Positions 1 to 6,570 of a DNA stretch of 11,764 nt are shown here, in pieces. A program made the position numbers and the translations under genes. Within the stretch, counting starts at the first letter, position 1. Each line of letters begins with the position of its first letter. The notes under the pieces were generated by a model. That model was not told the DNA's origin, did no database searches, and saw only the letters and a program-made list of their open reading frames with translations. Where the stretch lies: the NCBI GenBank assembly GCA_016293435.1, contig JAEDEG010000078.1:1-11764 (forward strand), read 5' to 3'. Source of the stretch: Clostridia bacterium (GTDB lineage: Bacteria > Bacillota > Clostridia > UMGS1810).

Positions 1-1110
1 GGTTATCACTGCAATCGCAATAACAGCAGGGACAAACACACCCGATACCTTGTCTGCAACCTTTGCAATCGGCGCTTTTGTTGCCGCCGCATCGCTGACC
101 ATTTGAATAATCTGCGAAAGTGTGGTGTCCTCGCCGACTCTTGTAGCTTCACATCGGATAAACCCCGACCGGTTCAAAGTTCCGGCGGAAACTATGCTTC
201 CAACCGTTTTGTCTACCGGTATACTCTCACCGGTTAGTGTAGATTCATCTACTGCGCTGTTTCCCTCTAAAACGGTTCCATCCACAGGAATATTTTCACC
301 GGGACGCACGACAAAGACGTCACCCTTTGCCACCTGCTCAATCGGCACAGTTATTTCGGTACCGTCCCGATCAAGAGTTGCCGTTTTAGGAGCCATCTTC
401 ATCAGTCCTTTGAGAGCATCGGTGGTTTTCCCTTTTGAACGCGCCTCCAGCATTTTTCCCAGTGTTATCAACGCAAGTATCATGGCGGCGGATTCAAAGT
501 AAAACTCGTGCATATAGGACACTACGGCAGCCGTGTTGCCATTTACCTGTGCATCCGTCATTGCAAACAGAGCAAAGGTGCTGTAACCAAAGGCAGCCGT
601 AGCACCTAATGCAACCAAAGCGTCCATGTTTGGCGCACGATGCAGCAAGCTCTTAAATCCGCTGATAAAAAACTTTTGATTGATAACCATTATTGCAACA
701 GTTAACAAAAGCTGAAAAAGTCCCATTGCCACATGGTTATTATCAAAAAAAGGCGGCAGAGGCCAACCCCACATCATGTGCCCCATAGAAACATACATAA
801 GAACGATCAAAAAGCCGAGAGAGGCAATCAGTCGCTTTTTAAGTACGGGGGTTTCTCTGTCTTTCAGTGCGTCTGTGTCGGAAGATGACCGTGTGTTTCG
901 CTCCGTGTTTCTTTTTTTTATTGCTGCGTCGTATCCTGCGTTACGAACCGCCGCTATAATCTCCTCGGCACCGGCAGTTCCCTCCACGCCCATAGAATTA
1001 GTCAGCAGGCTAACCGAGCAAGAAGTTACACCTTTCACACCTGATACCGCTTTTTCCACTCGGGCGGTGCAGGCAGCGCAGCTCATACCTGTTACTGTAT
1101 ATTGCTCCAT
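1..1110 (-). CDS. copA: Copper-exporting P1B-type ATPase CopA (3' part cut off by window edge)
   Basis: This is the N-terminal 370 residues of a heavy-metal P-type ATPase, which uses ATP to pump Cu(I) out of the cytoplasm. An HMA domain comes first (about residues 3-65) with the metal motif GMSCAAC (Cys11, Cys14). Four hydrophobic helices follow (about 93-113, 127-149, 162-183, 203-219). The actuator domain carries the hallmark TGES at 293-296, and a fifth helix begins near 355 and is cut. The CPC metal site, the DKTGT phosphorylation site and the ATP-binding domain lie beyond the window, so the metal is inferred, not read: the single GMSCAAC domain plus the adjacent csoR favour copper. The ATG at 1108-1110 is the only sensible start. 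A GGAGG (minus strand, 1126-1130) lies about 15 bases upstream and just inside the csoR stop region. The gene is second in the csoR-copA operon and should be induced by copper. Confidence 0.93.
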   Translation of the reverse strand, partial: MEQYTVTGMSCAACTARVEKAVSGVKGVTSCSVSLLTNSMGVEGTAGAEEIIAAVRNAGYDAAIKKRNTERNTRSSSDTDALKDRETPVLKKRLIASLGFLIVLMYVSMGHMMWGWPLPPFFDNNHVAMGLFQLLLTVAIMVINQKFFISGFKSLLHRAPNMDALVALGATAAFGYSTFALFAMTDAQVNGNTAAVVSYMHEFYFESAAMILALITLGKMLEARSKGKTTDALKGLMKMAPKTATLDRDGTEITVPIEQVAKGDVFVVRPGENIPVDGTVLEGNSAVDESTLTGESIPVDKTVGSIVSAGTLNRSGFIRCEATRVGEDTTLSQIIQMVSDAAATKAPIAKVADKVSGVFVPAVIAIAVIT

Positions 1111-1132
1111 AATTTATTTGTAAAGCCTCCTT

Positions 1133-1441
1133 TTATTTCATCAGTTTTTGCATAGTTGCTACCAACTCGTCAATTACTTCATCCTTTCCTTCACGTATAT
1201 CTCTTGCAACGCAGCCCCTGATATGACTCGCCAAAAGTTCCTTATTAAAAGCATTGACCGCGGCGTTTGCAGCGGCAGACTGAATCAAAATATCCGCACA
1301 GTAAGCATCTTTTTCCACCATTTTGCGAATCCCGCGAATTTGCCCTTCAATTCGATTCAGGCGGTGAATCAGCTTTTTGCGTTCTTCATCAGAGCGAGTT
1401 GTTGTTTTTTCGCAGCATCCGCATATTTTATTATCAGACAT
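1133..1441 (-). CDS. csoR: Copper-sensing transcriptional repressor CsoR
   Basis: A 102-residue all-helical repressor of the CsoR/RcnR (DUF156) family, which binds its operator as the apo form and lets go when it binds Cu(I). The family core HRLNRIEGQIRGIRKMVE is present. The Cu(I) ligand triad Cys-x24-His-x3-Cys is intact as Cys48, His73 and Cys77 (in YCADIL and SHIRGC), the spacing known from characterised CsoR proteins. An additional N-terminal cysteine cluster, CGCC at residues 7-10, is not part of that triad. A GTG at 1447 would add two residues, but it sits against the AAGGAAGG ribosome binding site (1449-1456). The ATG at 1441 has a 7-base spacing and is preferred. The gene is first in an operon with copA, 22 bases apart, and probably represses its own transcription through the two operators just upstream. 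Assignment to CsoR over the relatives FrmR/RcnR (nickel or formaldehyde sensors) rests on the ligand spacing, the operator and the copA neighbour. Confidence 0.95.
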   Translation of the reverse strand: MSDNKICGCCEKTTTRSDEERKKLIHRLNRIEGQIRGIRKMVEKDAYCADILIQSAAANAAVNAFNKELLASHIRGCVARDIREGKDEVIDELVATMQKLMK

Positions 1442-1458
1442 AGTCACACCTTCCTTTC

Positions 1459-1475
1459 ATACCCCGGTAGGGTAT
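1459..1475 (-). promoter_or_regulatory. CsoR operator over the transcription start
   Basis: On the minus strand this reads ATACCCTACCGGGGTAT, close to the Bacillus-type CsoR consensus as I recall it (ATACCCTACGGGGGTAT). It covers the expected +1 and lies just upstream of the csoR ribosome binding site. It is inverted relative to the promoter-spacer operator, with 9 bases between the two and 26 bases start to start. Confidence 0.82.
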
Positions 1476-1479
1476 TATC

Positions 1480-1508
1480 ATTATATACCATCCCGGGGTA
1501 TATGTCAA
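1480..1508 (-). promoter_or_regulatory. Consensus sigma-A promoter of csoR-copA
   Basis: Read on the minus strand, a perfect -35 TTGACA (1503-1508) is followed after 17 bases by a perfect -10 TATAAT (1480-1485). Transcription is expected to start near 1473, giving a csoR leader of roughly 32 bases. A promoter this strong fits a gene held off by a repressor sitting inside it. Confidence 0.9.
1485..1501 (+). promoter_or_regulatory. CsoR operator between -35 and -10
   Basis: The 17-base ATACCATCCCGGGGTAT fills nearly the whole promoter spacer (1486-1502). It has the ATACC...GGGGTAT form expected of Firmicutes CsoR operators. Binding here would block polymerase directly. It matches the second site at 1459-1475 at 15 of 17 positions when that one is read on the opposite strand. 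Protein binding is inferred from sequence form and context. Confidence 0.82.
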
Positions 1509-1560
1509 TAGAAAAACACAAAATTTAATGAACAATTTTTTATATCACTTCTTCTATTGC

Positions 1561-1583
1561 TATATTATTTAATAAATAATATA
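1561..1583. repeat. AT-only perfect palindrome in the csoR/hisS gap
   Basis: Two 11-base arms, TATATTATTTA and TAAATAATATA, are exact reverse complements around a single central A. The element sits between the two divergent promoters. It could be a binding site for an AT-preferring regulator or nucleoid protein, a cruciform-prone site, or chance in AT-rich DNA. No coding function is seen. Confidence 0.5.
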
Positions 1584-1617
1584 AAATTATCACAGTTACT
1601 AACATACAATATAAAAA

Positions 1618-1667
1618 GTGACATGCTCCCGCCTCTATGCGTTGCATAGGCGGCGGGAGCATGTCAC
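1618..1667. repeat. 22-bp hairpin element between divergent promoters
   Basis: Positions 1618-1633 pair perfectly with 1652-1667 (16 bp, outer end GTGACATGC, inner end CCCGCC). A small bulge (T1634 opposite G1650, C1651) follows, then six more pairs (1635-1640 with 1644-1649) close on a GTT loop. On the minus strand the stem is followed by TTTTTATATT, the form of an intrinsic terminator, yet no minus-strand gene lies upstream of it for it to end. On the plus strand no T-run follows. The core CCCGCCTCTAT...ATAGGCGGCGGG recurs at 10039-10071, so this looks like a dispersed hairpin repeat. It may insulate csoR-copA from antisense transcription out of hisS. Confidence 0.75.
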
Positions 1668-1709
1668 TCCAAAAATAGTTTAAATATCTCACATATAAAC
1701 GTTTTGCCC

Positions 1710-1738
1710 TTGACTTTTATTCTCATTTTTTGTATAAT
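1710..1738 (+). promoter_or_regulatory. Promoter of hisS-aspS
   Basis: A -35 TTGACT (1710-1715) and a -10 TATAAT (1733-1738) are separated by 17 bases. A second TATAAT follows at 1740-1745 because GTATAAT is repeated in tandem, but its spacing to the -35 is too long. Transcription is expected to start around 1745, leaving a 5' leader of only about 64 bases, too short for a T-box riboswitch. Confidence 0.78.
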
Positions 1739-1808
1739 GTATAATGTATTTTTATACTTTATGAAAAATGGATTTAAATATATAATTAACGAAACAGGAA
1801 GTGATTTA

Positions 1809-3071
1809 ATGCTTACAAAAGCTCCCAAGGGCACAATGGACATTCTGCCCGAAATTTCATATAAATGGCAGTATATAGAGGATGAAATCCGCCGTATCTG
1901 TCGGCAGTTTGGTGTTAAAGAAGTAAGAACACCGGTGTTTGAACACACAGAGCTCTTTCAGCGTGGTGTGGGTGATACCACCGACGTTGTAGAAAAAGAA
2001 ATGTATACATTCAATGATAAAGGTGACCGAAGCATCACTCTGCGTCCCGAGGGTACGGCAGGTGCGGTGCGAAGCTTTATAGAGCACGGGATGTTCAACA
2101 ATCCTCAACCCACAAAGCTATGCTACCTGATCAGCTGCTACCGTTACGAAAAGCCTCAGGCCGGCCGCTACAGAGAATTTCATCAGTTTGGTGTTGAATA
2201 TTTCGGCACCCAAAACCCCTCTGCCGATGCAGAAATGATTTCTCTGCCCTGGACACTGTACAAAAGGCTCGGTCTAACCGGTCTTACTGTAAATATCAAT
2301 TCAATCGGCTGCCCGGTGTGCCGCAAAGAATATAACGAAAAGCTCAAAGATTATCTCAGGGCACGCTACGATGACCTTTGCGACACCTGCAAAAACCGCT
2401 TTGACAGAAACCCTATGCGTATCTTAGACTGCAAATCTCCAATTTGTAAAGATATTGTAAAAGGTGCACCCCTTCTTATAGACAGCATATGCGAGGAGTG
2501 CAGCACTCATTTTGAAACGGTTAAAAAATATCTCACCTCCATGGATATCCCCTTTGAGATTGATCCCTACATCGTAAGAGGTCTTGACTATTATACCAAA
2601 ACGGTTTTTGAAATAACTGCCAAAAACGAAAACTCCAACGGCACAATCTGTGGAGGAGGCAGATATGACGGCCTTGTAGAAGAGCTTGGCGGCGGCTCGG
2701 TGCCTGCCTGTGGCTTTGCTCTCGGCATGGAAAGACTTTTGCTTACTATGCAGGAGCAGGGCATAGACATTCCCGATACCCACAAGCTCGATATCTATGT
2801 TGGTCACATAGGAGACGAAAATGCAATGTTTGCCCAAAAGCTCGTTGCCGACCTTAGGAGTCTCGGCATCTGCGCCGACAGAGACCACCTCGGCAGAAGC
2901 GTTAAGGCTCAGATGAAATATGCCAACAAGCTGGGCGTAAAATACTCAATTATTTTGGGTGATGAAGAAATAGCGGGCAAAAAAGTAAATCTCAAAAATA
3001 TGGATGAGGGTACACAAAAAGAAATAGAGCTCTCAGCAGAAATAATAGCCAAAAATATTGTAAAGGAATGA
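1809..3071 (+). CDS. hisS: Histidyl-tRNA synthetase HisRS
   Basis: A class II aminoacyl-tRNA synthetase of 420 residues, the usual bacterial length, that attaches histidine to tRNA-His using ATP. Visible signatures are RPEGTAG (79-85), motif 2 with YRYEKPQAGRYREFHQFG (from 111), the histidine-specific RGLDYYTKTVFE (257-268), GGGRYDG (282-288) and motif 3 GFALGMERLL (302-311). The HGTH-type anticodon-binding domain follows from about 322 with LGRSVKAQMKYANKLG. The catalytic core carries a cysteine-rich insertion with four pairs: Cys168/171, 191/194, 208/213 and 228/231. The start is the ATG at 1809, 7 bases after AGGAAG (1796-1801), and its protein begins MLTKAPKGTMDILPE as family members do. 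The open frame extends upstream to 1704, but that would lie within and before the promoter. It is first in an operon with aspS. Confidence 0.97.
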   Translation: MLTKAPKGTMDILPEISYKWQYIEDEIRRICRQFGVKEVRTPVFEHTELFQRGVGDTTDVVEKEMYTFNDKGDRSITLRPEGTAGAVRSFIEHGMFNNPQPTKLCYLISCYRYEKPQAGRYREFHQFGVEYFGTQNPSADAEMISLPWTLYKRLGLTGLTVNINSIGCPVCRKEYNEKLKDYLRARYDDLCDTCKNRFDRNPMRILDCKSPICKDIVKGAPLLIDSICEECSTHFETVKKYLTSMDIPFEIDPYIVRGLDYYTKTVFEITAKNENSNGTICGGGRYDGLVEELGGGSVPACGFALGMERLLLTMQEQGIDIPDTHKLDIYVGHIGDENAMFAQKLVADLRSLGICADRDHLGRSVKAQMKYANKLGVKYSIILGDEEIAGKKVNLKNMDEGTQKEIELSAEIIAKNIVKE

Positions 3072-3079
3072 CAAAAGAA

Positions 3080-4870
3080 ATGGAATTTGAAAAATTAAAC
3101 GGGCTAAAAAGAACCCATAAATGTGCATGTATTACAAAGGAGGATATCGGCAAAGAAGTAGTAGTAATGGGCTTTACCGATTCTGTTCGTAACCTTGGAG
3201 GACTTATTTTCATTAATATAAGAGATATTTCGGGAGTTATTCAGACTGTGTACTCCACCGATGATGCCGAAATGTATGAAAAAGCGGCAAAGGTTAGAGG
3301 CGAGTATGTTATTGCTGTTGTCGGTAAAGTAGCCGCAAGGGACAAAGCTGTTATCAATCCGAATATGAAAACAGGCGAAATTGAAATTATAGCCAAAGAG
3401 CTTCGTATTCTTTCTGCTGCCAAAACACCTCCGTTTTATATTGTGGAAAACAGCGATGTTAAAGAAGAGCTCCGTCTCCAGTACCGTTATCTTGATCTCA
3501 GAAGACCCGACATGCAAAGAAGAATGCTTCTCAGAAGTCAGGTTGCCAAAATCGTAAGAGATTATTATGAAGAAAACGGCTTTATAGAAATAGAAACACC
3601 TATCTTGGTTAAGAGCACTCCCGAGGGTGCCCGCGACTACCTTGTGCCCAGCCGTGTGCGCAACGGCTGCTTTTATGCACTTCCGCAGTCACCTCAGCAG
3701 TACAAGCAGCTCCTCATGCTCTCCGGTATGGACAGATATTTTCAGATTGCAAAGTGCTTCCGTGACGAAGACTTAAGAGCTGACCGTCAGCCGGAATTTA
3801 CTCAGATTGATCTCGAGATGTCTTTTGTTGACGAGGATGATGTTATGACCGTTAACGAAGGCCTCTTAAAGAGAGTGTTCAAAGAGGTTAAGGGCATAGA
3901 TCTCGAAACTCCCTTTTTGCGCATGCCATATGCAGAGGCAATGGATCGCTTTGGCTCCGACAAGCCCGACACCCGCTTCGGTCTTGAAATCACCGATATT
4001 TCAAAGGTTGTAGAGGGTTGCGGCTTTGGCGTGTTTACAGGTGCACTCGAGGCAGGCGGCAGTGTAAGAGCTATCAATGCAAAAGGCTTGGGGGATCAAA
4101 TTTCGCGCAAAAACATTGATGCCCTTGGCGAATTTGTAAAAACCTATAAGGCAAAGGGTCTTGCATGGATAAAGGTAAATCCCGACGGTGTACAGTCGCC
4201 GATAGCCAAATTTTTTGAGAAGGATCGGTTAAATGCCATACTAAAAGCAACAGATGCCAAAGAAAATGATGTTATCTTTATCGTTGCCGACAAAAACAGC
4301 GTGGTATATGCTTCTCTCGGTGCTCTGCGCTTAGAAATTGCCAAAAGATATAATCTTATTGACAACAGCAAATATAATTTTCTCTGGGTAACCGACTTCC
4401 CGCTTCTCGAATATGACGAAGAAGAAAAACGCTATGTTGCAATGCACCATCCCTTCACAGCACCCAAGGATGAAGACTTAGAGCTTCTCGATACCGATCC
4501 GGGCAAGGTGAGAGCCAAAGCATACGACATCATTTTAAACGGCGTAGAGCTCGGCGGCGGCAGTATGAGAATTTATAACTCTGACCTCCAGCAGAAGATG
4601 TTTGAGGTTATCGGTCTGCCCGCAGAAGAAATTGAAGCTCGTTTTGGATTCCTTATTGATGCATTCAAATACGGTGCTCCCCCTCACGGTGGTATGGCAT
4701 ATGGCTTCGACAGAATGCTCATGCTCTTAGACGGATGCGACTCCATAAGAGATGTAATCGCATTCCCCAAGGTTCAAAATGCTTCTGAGCTTATGACCAA
4801 TGCTCCCGATGTTGTAGATGCAAAACAGCTTGAAGAACTGGGGATTGCTATTGTTAAATCGGAAGAATAA
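3080..4870 (+). CDS. aspS: Aspartyl-tRNA synthetase AspRS
   Basis: A bacterial-type class II synthetase of 596 residues (600 from the alternative start) that charges tRNA-Asp. An N-terminal OB-fold anticodon domain (about 10-105, with RNLGGLIFINIRD) precedes the catalytic domain: ETPILVKSTPEGARDYLVPS, then FRDEDLRADRQPEFTQIDLEM from 227, and motif 3 GFDRMLMLL from 542. The bacterial GAD insertion domain lies between motifs 2 and 3 (about 300-415). The ATG at 3068 overlaps the hisS stop as ATGA, but AAAGGA (3062-3067) is right against it. The ATG at 3080 is 12 bases from that site and matches the usual family start better, so it is chosen with moderate confidence. Leucine, not histidine, in RNLGG is what I associate with discriminating AspRS enzymes, but that alone does not settle tRNA specificity. 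Translation is probably coupled to hisS. Confidence 0.96.
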   Translation: MEFEKLNGLKRTHKCACITKEDIGKEVVVMGFTDSVRNLGGLIFINIRDISGVIQTVYSTDDAEMYEKAAKVRGEYVIAVVGKVAARDKAVINPNMKTGEIEIIAKELRILSAAKTPPFYIVENSDVKEELRLQYRYLDLRRPDMQRRMLLRSQVAKIVRDYYEENGFIEIETPILVKSTPEGARDYLVPSRVRNGCFYALPQSPQQYKQLLMLSGMDRYFQIAKCFRDEDLRADRQPEFTQIDLEMSFVDEDDVMTVNEGLLKRVFKEVKGIDLETPFLRMPYAEAMDRFGSDKPDTRFGLEITDISKVVEGCGFGVFTGALEAGGSVRAINAKGLGDQISRKNIDALGEFVKTYKAKGLAWIKVNPDGVQSPIAKFFEKDRLNAILKATDAKENDVIFIVADKNSVVYASLGALRLEIAKRYNLIDNSKYNFLWVTDFPLLEYDEEEKRYVAMHHPFTAPKDEDLELLDTDPGKVRAKAYDIILNGVELGGGSMRIYNSDLQQKMFEVIGLPAEEIEARFGFLIDAFKYGAPPHGGMAYGFDRMLMLLDGCDSIRDVIAFPKVQNASELMTNAPDVVDAKQLEELGIAIVKSEE

Positions 4871-4901
4871 ATTGTGAACCGGCGGTGCCAAATCATAATT
4901 T
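4869..4901 (+). other. Inverted repeat in the aspS-ABC gap
   Basis: AAATTGTGA (4869-4877) can pair with TCATAATTT (4893-4901) over nine positions in RNA, with one G-U pair, across a 15-base loop that contains GGC-GGT-GCC. It overlaps the aspS stop codon and ends three bases before the ATPase ribosome binding site. No T-run follows, so it is not a standard terminator. It could be an RNA processing site, a weak attenuator or an operator, or it could have no role. Confidence 0.4.
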
Positions 4902-4918
4902 ATGAAAGGAATTTTCAT

Positions 4919-5854
4919 ATGATAGAAATCAAAAATCTGACCAAAAAATACGGCTCCAAAACCGTTCTCGATGATATAAGCTTTACTGTTCGATCGGGCG
5001 AAATTTTAGGCTTTCTCGGTCCCAACGGTGCCGGCAAAAGCACAACCATGAACATTATAACCGGTTATATTTCGTCTACCTCGGGCTCTGTTTCTATCGA
5101 CGGTATCGACATCATGGACAACCCCAAAGAGTACAAAAGCAAAATCGGCTATCTGCCCGAATTGCCCCCTCTTTATATGGATATGACCGTAATGGAATAT
5201 CTGGAGTTTGTCTGCGGTATCAAATCTGCCGACAGCTCCTGTATACCCGAAATCTTAAAAGAAGTCAGAATTGAAGACGTGTCACATCGCCTTATCAAAA
5301 ATCTTTCCAAGGGTTACCGCCAGAGAGTCGGCATAGCGCAGGCACTTGTTGGCGATCCCGAGCTTCTTATTCTCGATGAACCCACAGTCGGTCTCGATCC
5401 CATGCAGATTATAGATATCCGCAATGTAATATCTCAGCTCGGAAAGAAAAAGACACTTTTTATAAGCTCTCACATTCTTTCCGAAATCAGTGCAGTGTGC
5501 GACAGAGTGCTTATTATAAACAAAGGCAAAATTGTAGCCGAAGATACTCCCGACAATCTCTCCGCTCTTGTTTCGGGCAAGAATAAATATATAGCGCGCA
5601 TAGAGGGCACCAAAGAAGATATCGAAAAGCTTCTTTCCGAAATGAAAGATATAGACAGGTTTGAATGCAGGGGCTCTGACGAAGAGGGCTCATTCGATTA
5701 TATCATCTATGCCCGCAAAGGCAGTGATATCCGCAAGGCACTCTTTAACACAATTGCAGCAAACGGTATGGCAATTTTGATGTTCAAGAGCTTCGACGTT
5801 TCACTCGAAGATATTTTTATTACTCTTACGGGCAGCGAGAAAGGAGAAGAATAA
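4919..5854 (+). CDS. ABC transporter ATP-binding protein, GldA/CcmA-like
   Basis: A 311-residue cytoplasmic ATPase that powers the permease encoded next. All nucleotide-binding motifs are present: Walker A GPNGAGKST (34-42), signature LSKGYRQR (129-136), Walker B LLILDE (149-154) with catalytic Glu154, D-loop GLD (158-160) and switch His185. At the Q-loop the sequence is GYLPE, with glutamate replacing glutamine, as is usual in this ABC-2 subfamily. The C-terminal 90 residues form a regulatory extension typical of drug- and polysaccharide-export type ATPases. The ATG at 4919 is chosen because GAAAGGA (4904-4910) is 8 bases upstream. A GTG at 4874 would add 15 unlike residues across the intergenic hairpin. 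It starts 48 bases after aspS and overlaps the permease gene by one base. It belongs to the four-gene Gld-like export cassette; the substrate is unknown. Confidence 0.94.
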   Translation: MIEIKNLTKKYGSKTVLDDISFTVRSGEILGFLGPNGAGKSTTMNIITGYISSTSGSVSIDGIDIMDNPKEYKSKIGYLPELPPLYMDMTVMEYLEFVCGIKSADSSCIPEILKEVRIEDVSHRLIKNLSKGYRQRVGIAQALVGDPELLILDEPTVGLDPMQIIDIRNVISQLGKKKTLFISSHILSEISAVCDRVLIINKGKIVAEDTPDNLSALVSGKNKYIARIEGTKEDIEKLLSEMKDIDRFECRGSDEEGSFDYIIYARKGSDIRKALFNTIAANGMAILMFKSFDVSLEDIFITLTGSEKGEE

Positions 5855-6558
5855 TGAGCGCAATTATAAAAAAGGAGCTTCGCATATATTTTTCCACTCC
5901 CATAGCGTGGATATTTATTGCTGTTATGATGTGTGTAAGCTCAATATTCTTTACTTTCTTTAATCTTTTTGCGGCAAATTCCTCGGTCAGCGTAATTTTT
6001 TCGCTTTTGCCGTGGATATTTGTAATAATGATACCGCTTCTTACCATGCGTCTTATTGCCGAAGAAAGAAGTCTCAAAACCGACCAGCTTTTGCTCACTG
6101 CGCCTATCAGCGTATCGTCAATTGTGTGGGGCAAGCTTCTTGCCGCACTGGCGGTTTTTGGTATTTCAATTTTGCTGATGCTTATTTTTCCCATTATACT
6201 AATGCTTTATGCCTCTATAGAGTGGGGAACCGTTTTCACCAATTATCTGGGCTTTTTCCTCATGGGAGCCGCACTCATTTCAATTGGTATTTTTGTGTCG
6301 TCACTTACCGAAAATCAGTTTAGCGCAGGCATAATTACAATTGCTGTTATGCTCTCGATGTTTATTTTTTCGTCGGTCAATGCCACTGTCGGAATAGCTG
6401 CTGTAGACACAGTTCTCAACCTGCTCAAGGTTTTAAATCATTTTGACGCCTTCTTTATAGGCATTTTAAGTGTGCCGGATGTGCTTTATTATGCAAGTAT
6501 TGCGGTAATATTTGCACTTCTGACTATCTACCGTATGGAAAAAAGAAAGGTAAAATAG
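5854..6558 (+). CDS. ABC-2 type membrane permease, GldF-like
   Basis: A 234-residue integral membrane protein with about six hydrophobic helices (near 15-40, 47-66, 93-119, 131-151, 157-178 and 207-226). It begins with the amphipathic KKELRIYFSTP stretch seen in ABC-2 permeases. The conserved cytoplasmic segment MRLIAEERSLKTDQLLLTAPI (65-85), equivalent to the EER...LL(T/S)xP motif of GldF-type permeases, is clear, as is the late FDAFFIGILSVPDVLYY. As the only permease here, it most likely forms a homodimer around two copies of the upstream ATPase. Its ATG overlaps the ATPase stop as TAATG, with AAGGAGA (5841-5847) six bases upstream, which indicates tight co-translation. The length is typical. 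What it moves cannot be read from the sequence. Confidence 0.93.
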   Translation: MSAIIKKELRIYFSTPIAWIFIAVMMCVSSIFFTFFNLFAANSSVSVIFSLLPWIFVIMIPLLTMRLIAEERSLKTDQLLLTAPISVSSIVWGKLLAALAVFGISILLMLIFPIILMLYASIEWGTVFTNYLGFFLMGAALISIGIFVSSLTENQFSAGIITIAVMLSMFIFSSVNATVGIAAVDTVLNLLKVLNHFDAFFIGILSVPDVLYYASIAVIFALLTIYRMEKRKVK

Positions 6559-6570
6559 GAGGTGCTTGCC

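Noticed and set aside
122..1528. Plus-strand open frames at 122-502, 776-1123 and 1148-1528
   Set aside because: They lie opposite copA and csoR, show no recognisable protein features, and the minus-strand products match known families over their whole length.
1509..1808. T-box riboswitch in front of hisS-aspS, common in Firmicutes
   Set aside because: The promoter at 1710-1738 leaves only about 64 bases of leader, and no T-box core sequence or terminator stem lies between it and the ATG at 1809. The large hairpin at 1618-1667 is upstream of the promoter.
1704..1808. Upstream extension of the hisS frame to an ATG at 1704
   Set aside because: It overlaps the promoter, would add 35 hydrophobic residues not found in HisRS, and lacks a ribosome binding site. 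The start at 1809 has one.
4874..4918. GTG start at 4874 for the ABC ATPase
   Set aside because: The ATG at 4919 has GAAAGGA at 8 bases and begins with the normal family sequence MIEIKNLTKKYG. The longer form spans the intergenic hairpin.
6562..6570. GTG start at 6562 for the GldG-like protein
   Set aside because: It overlaps the AGGAGG ribosome binding site that properly serves the ATG at 6571.
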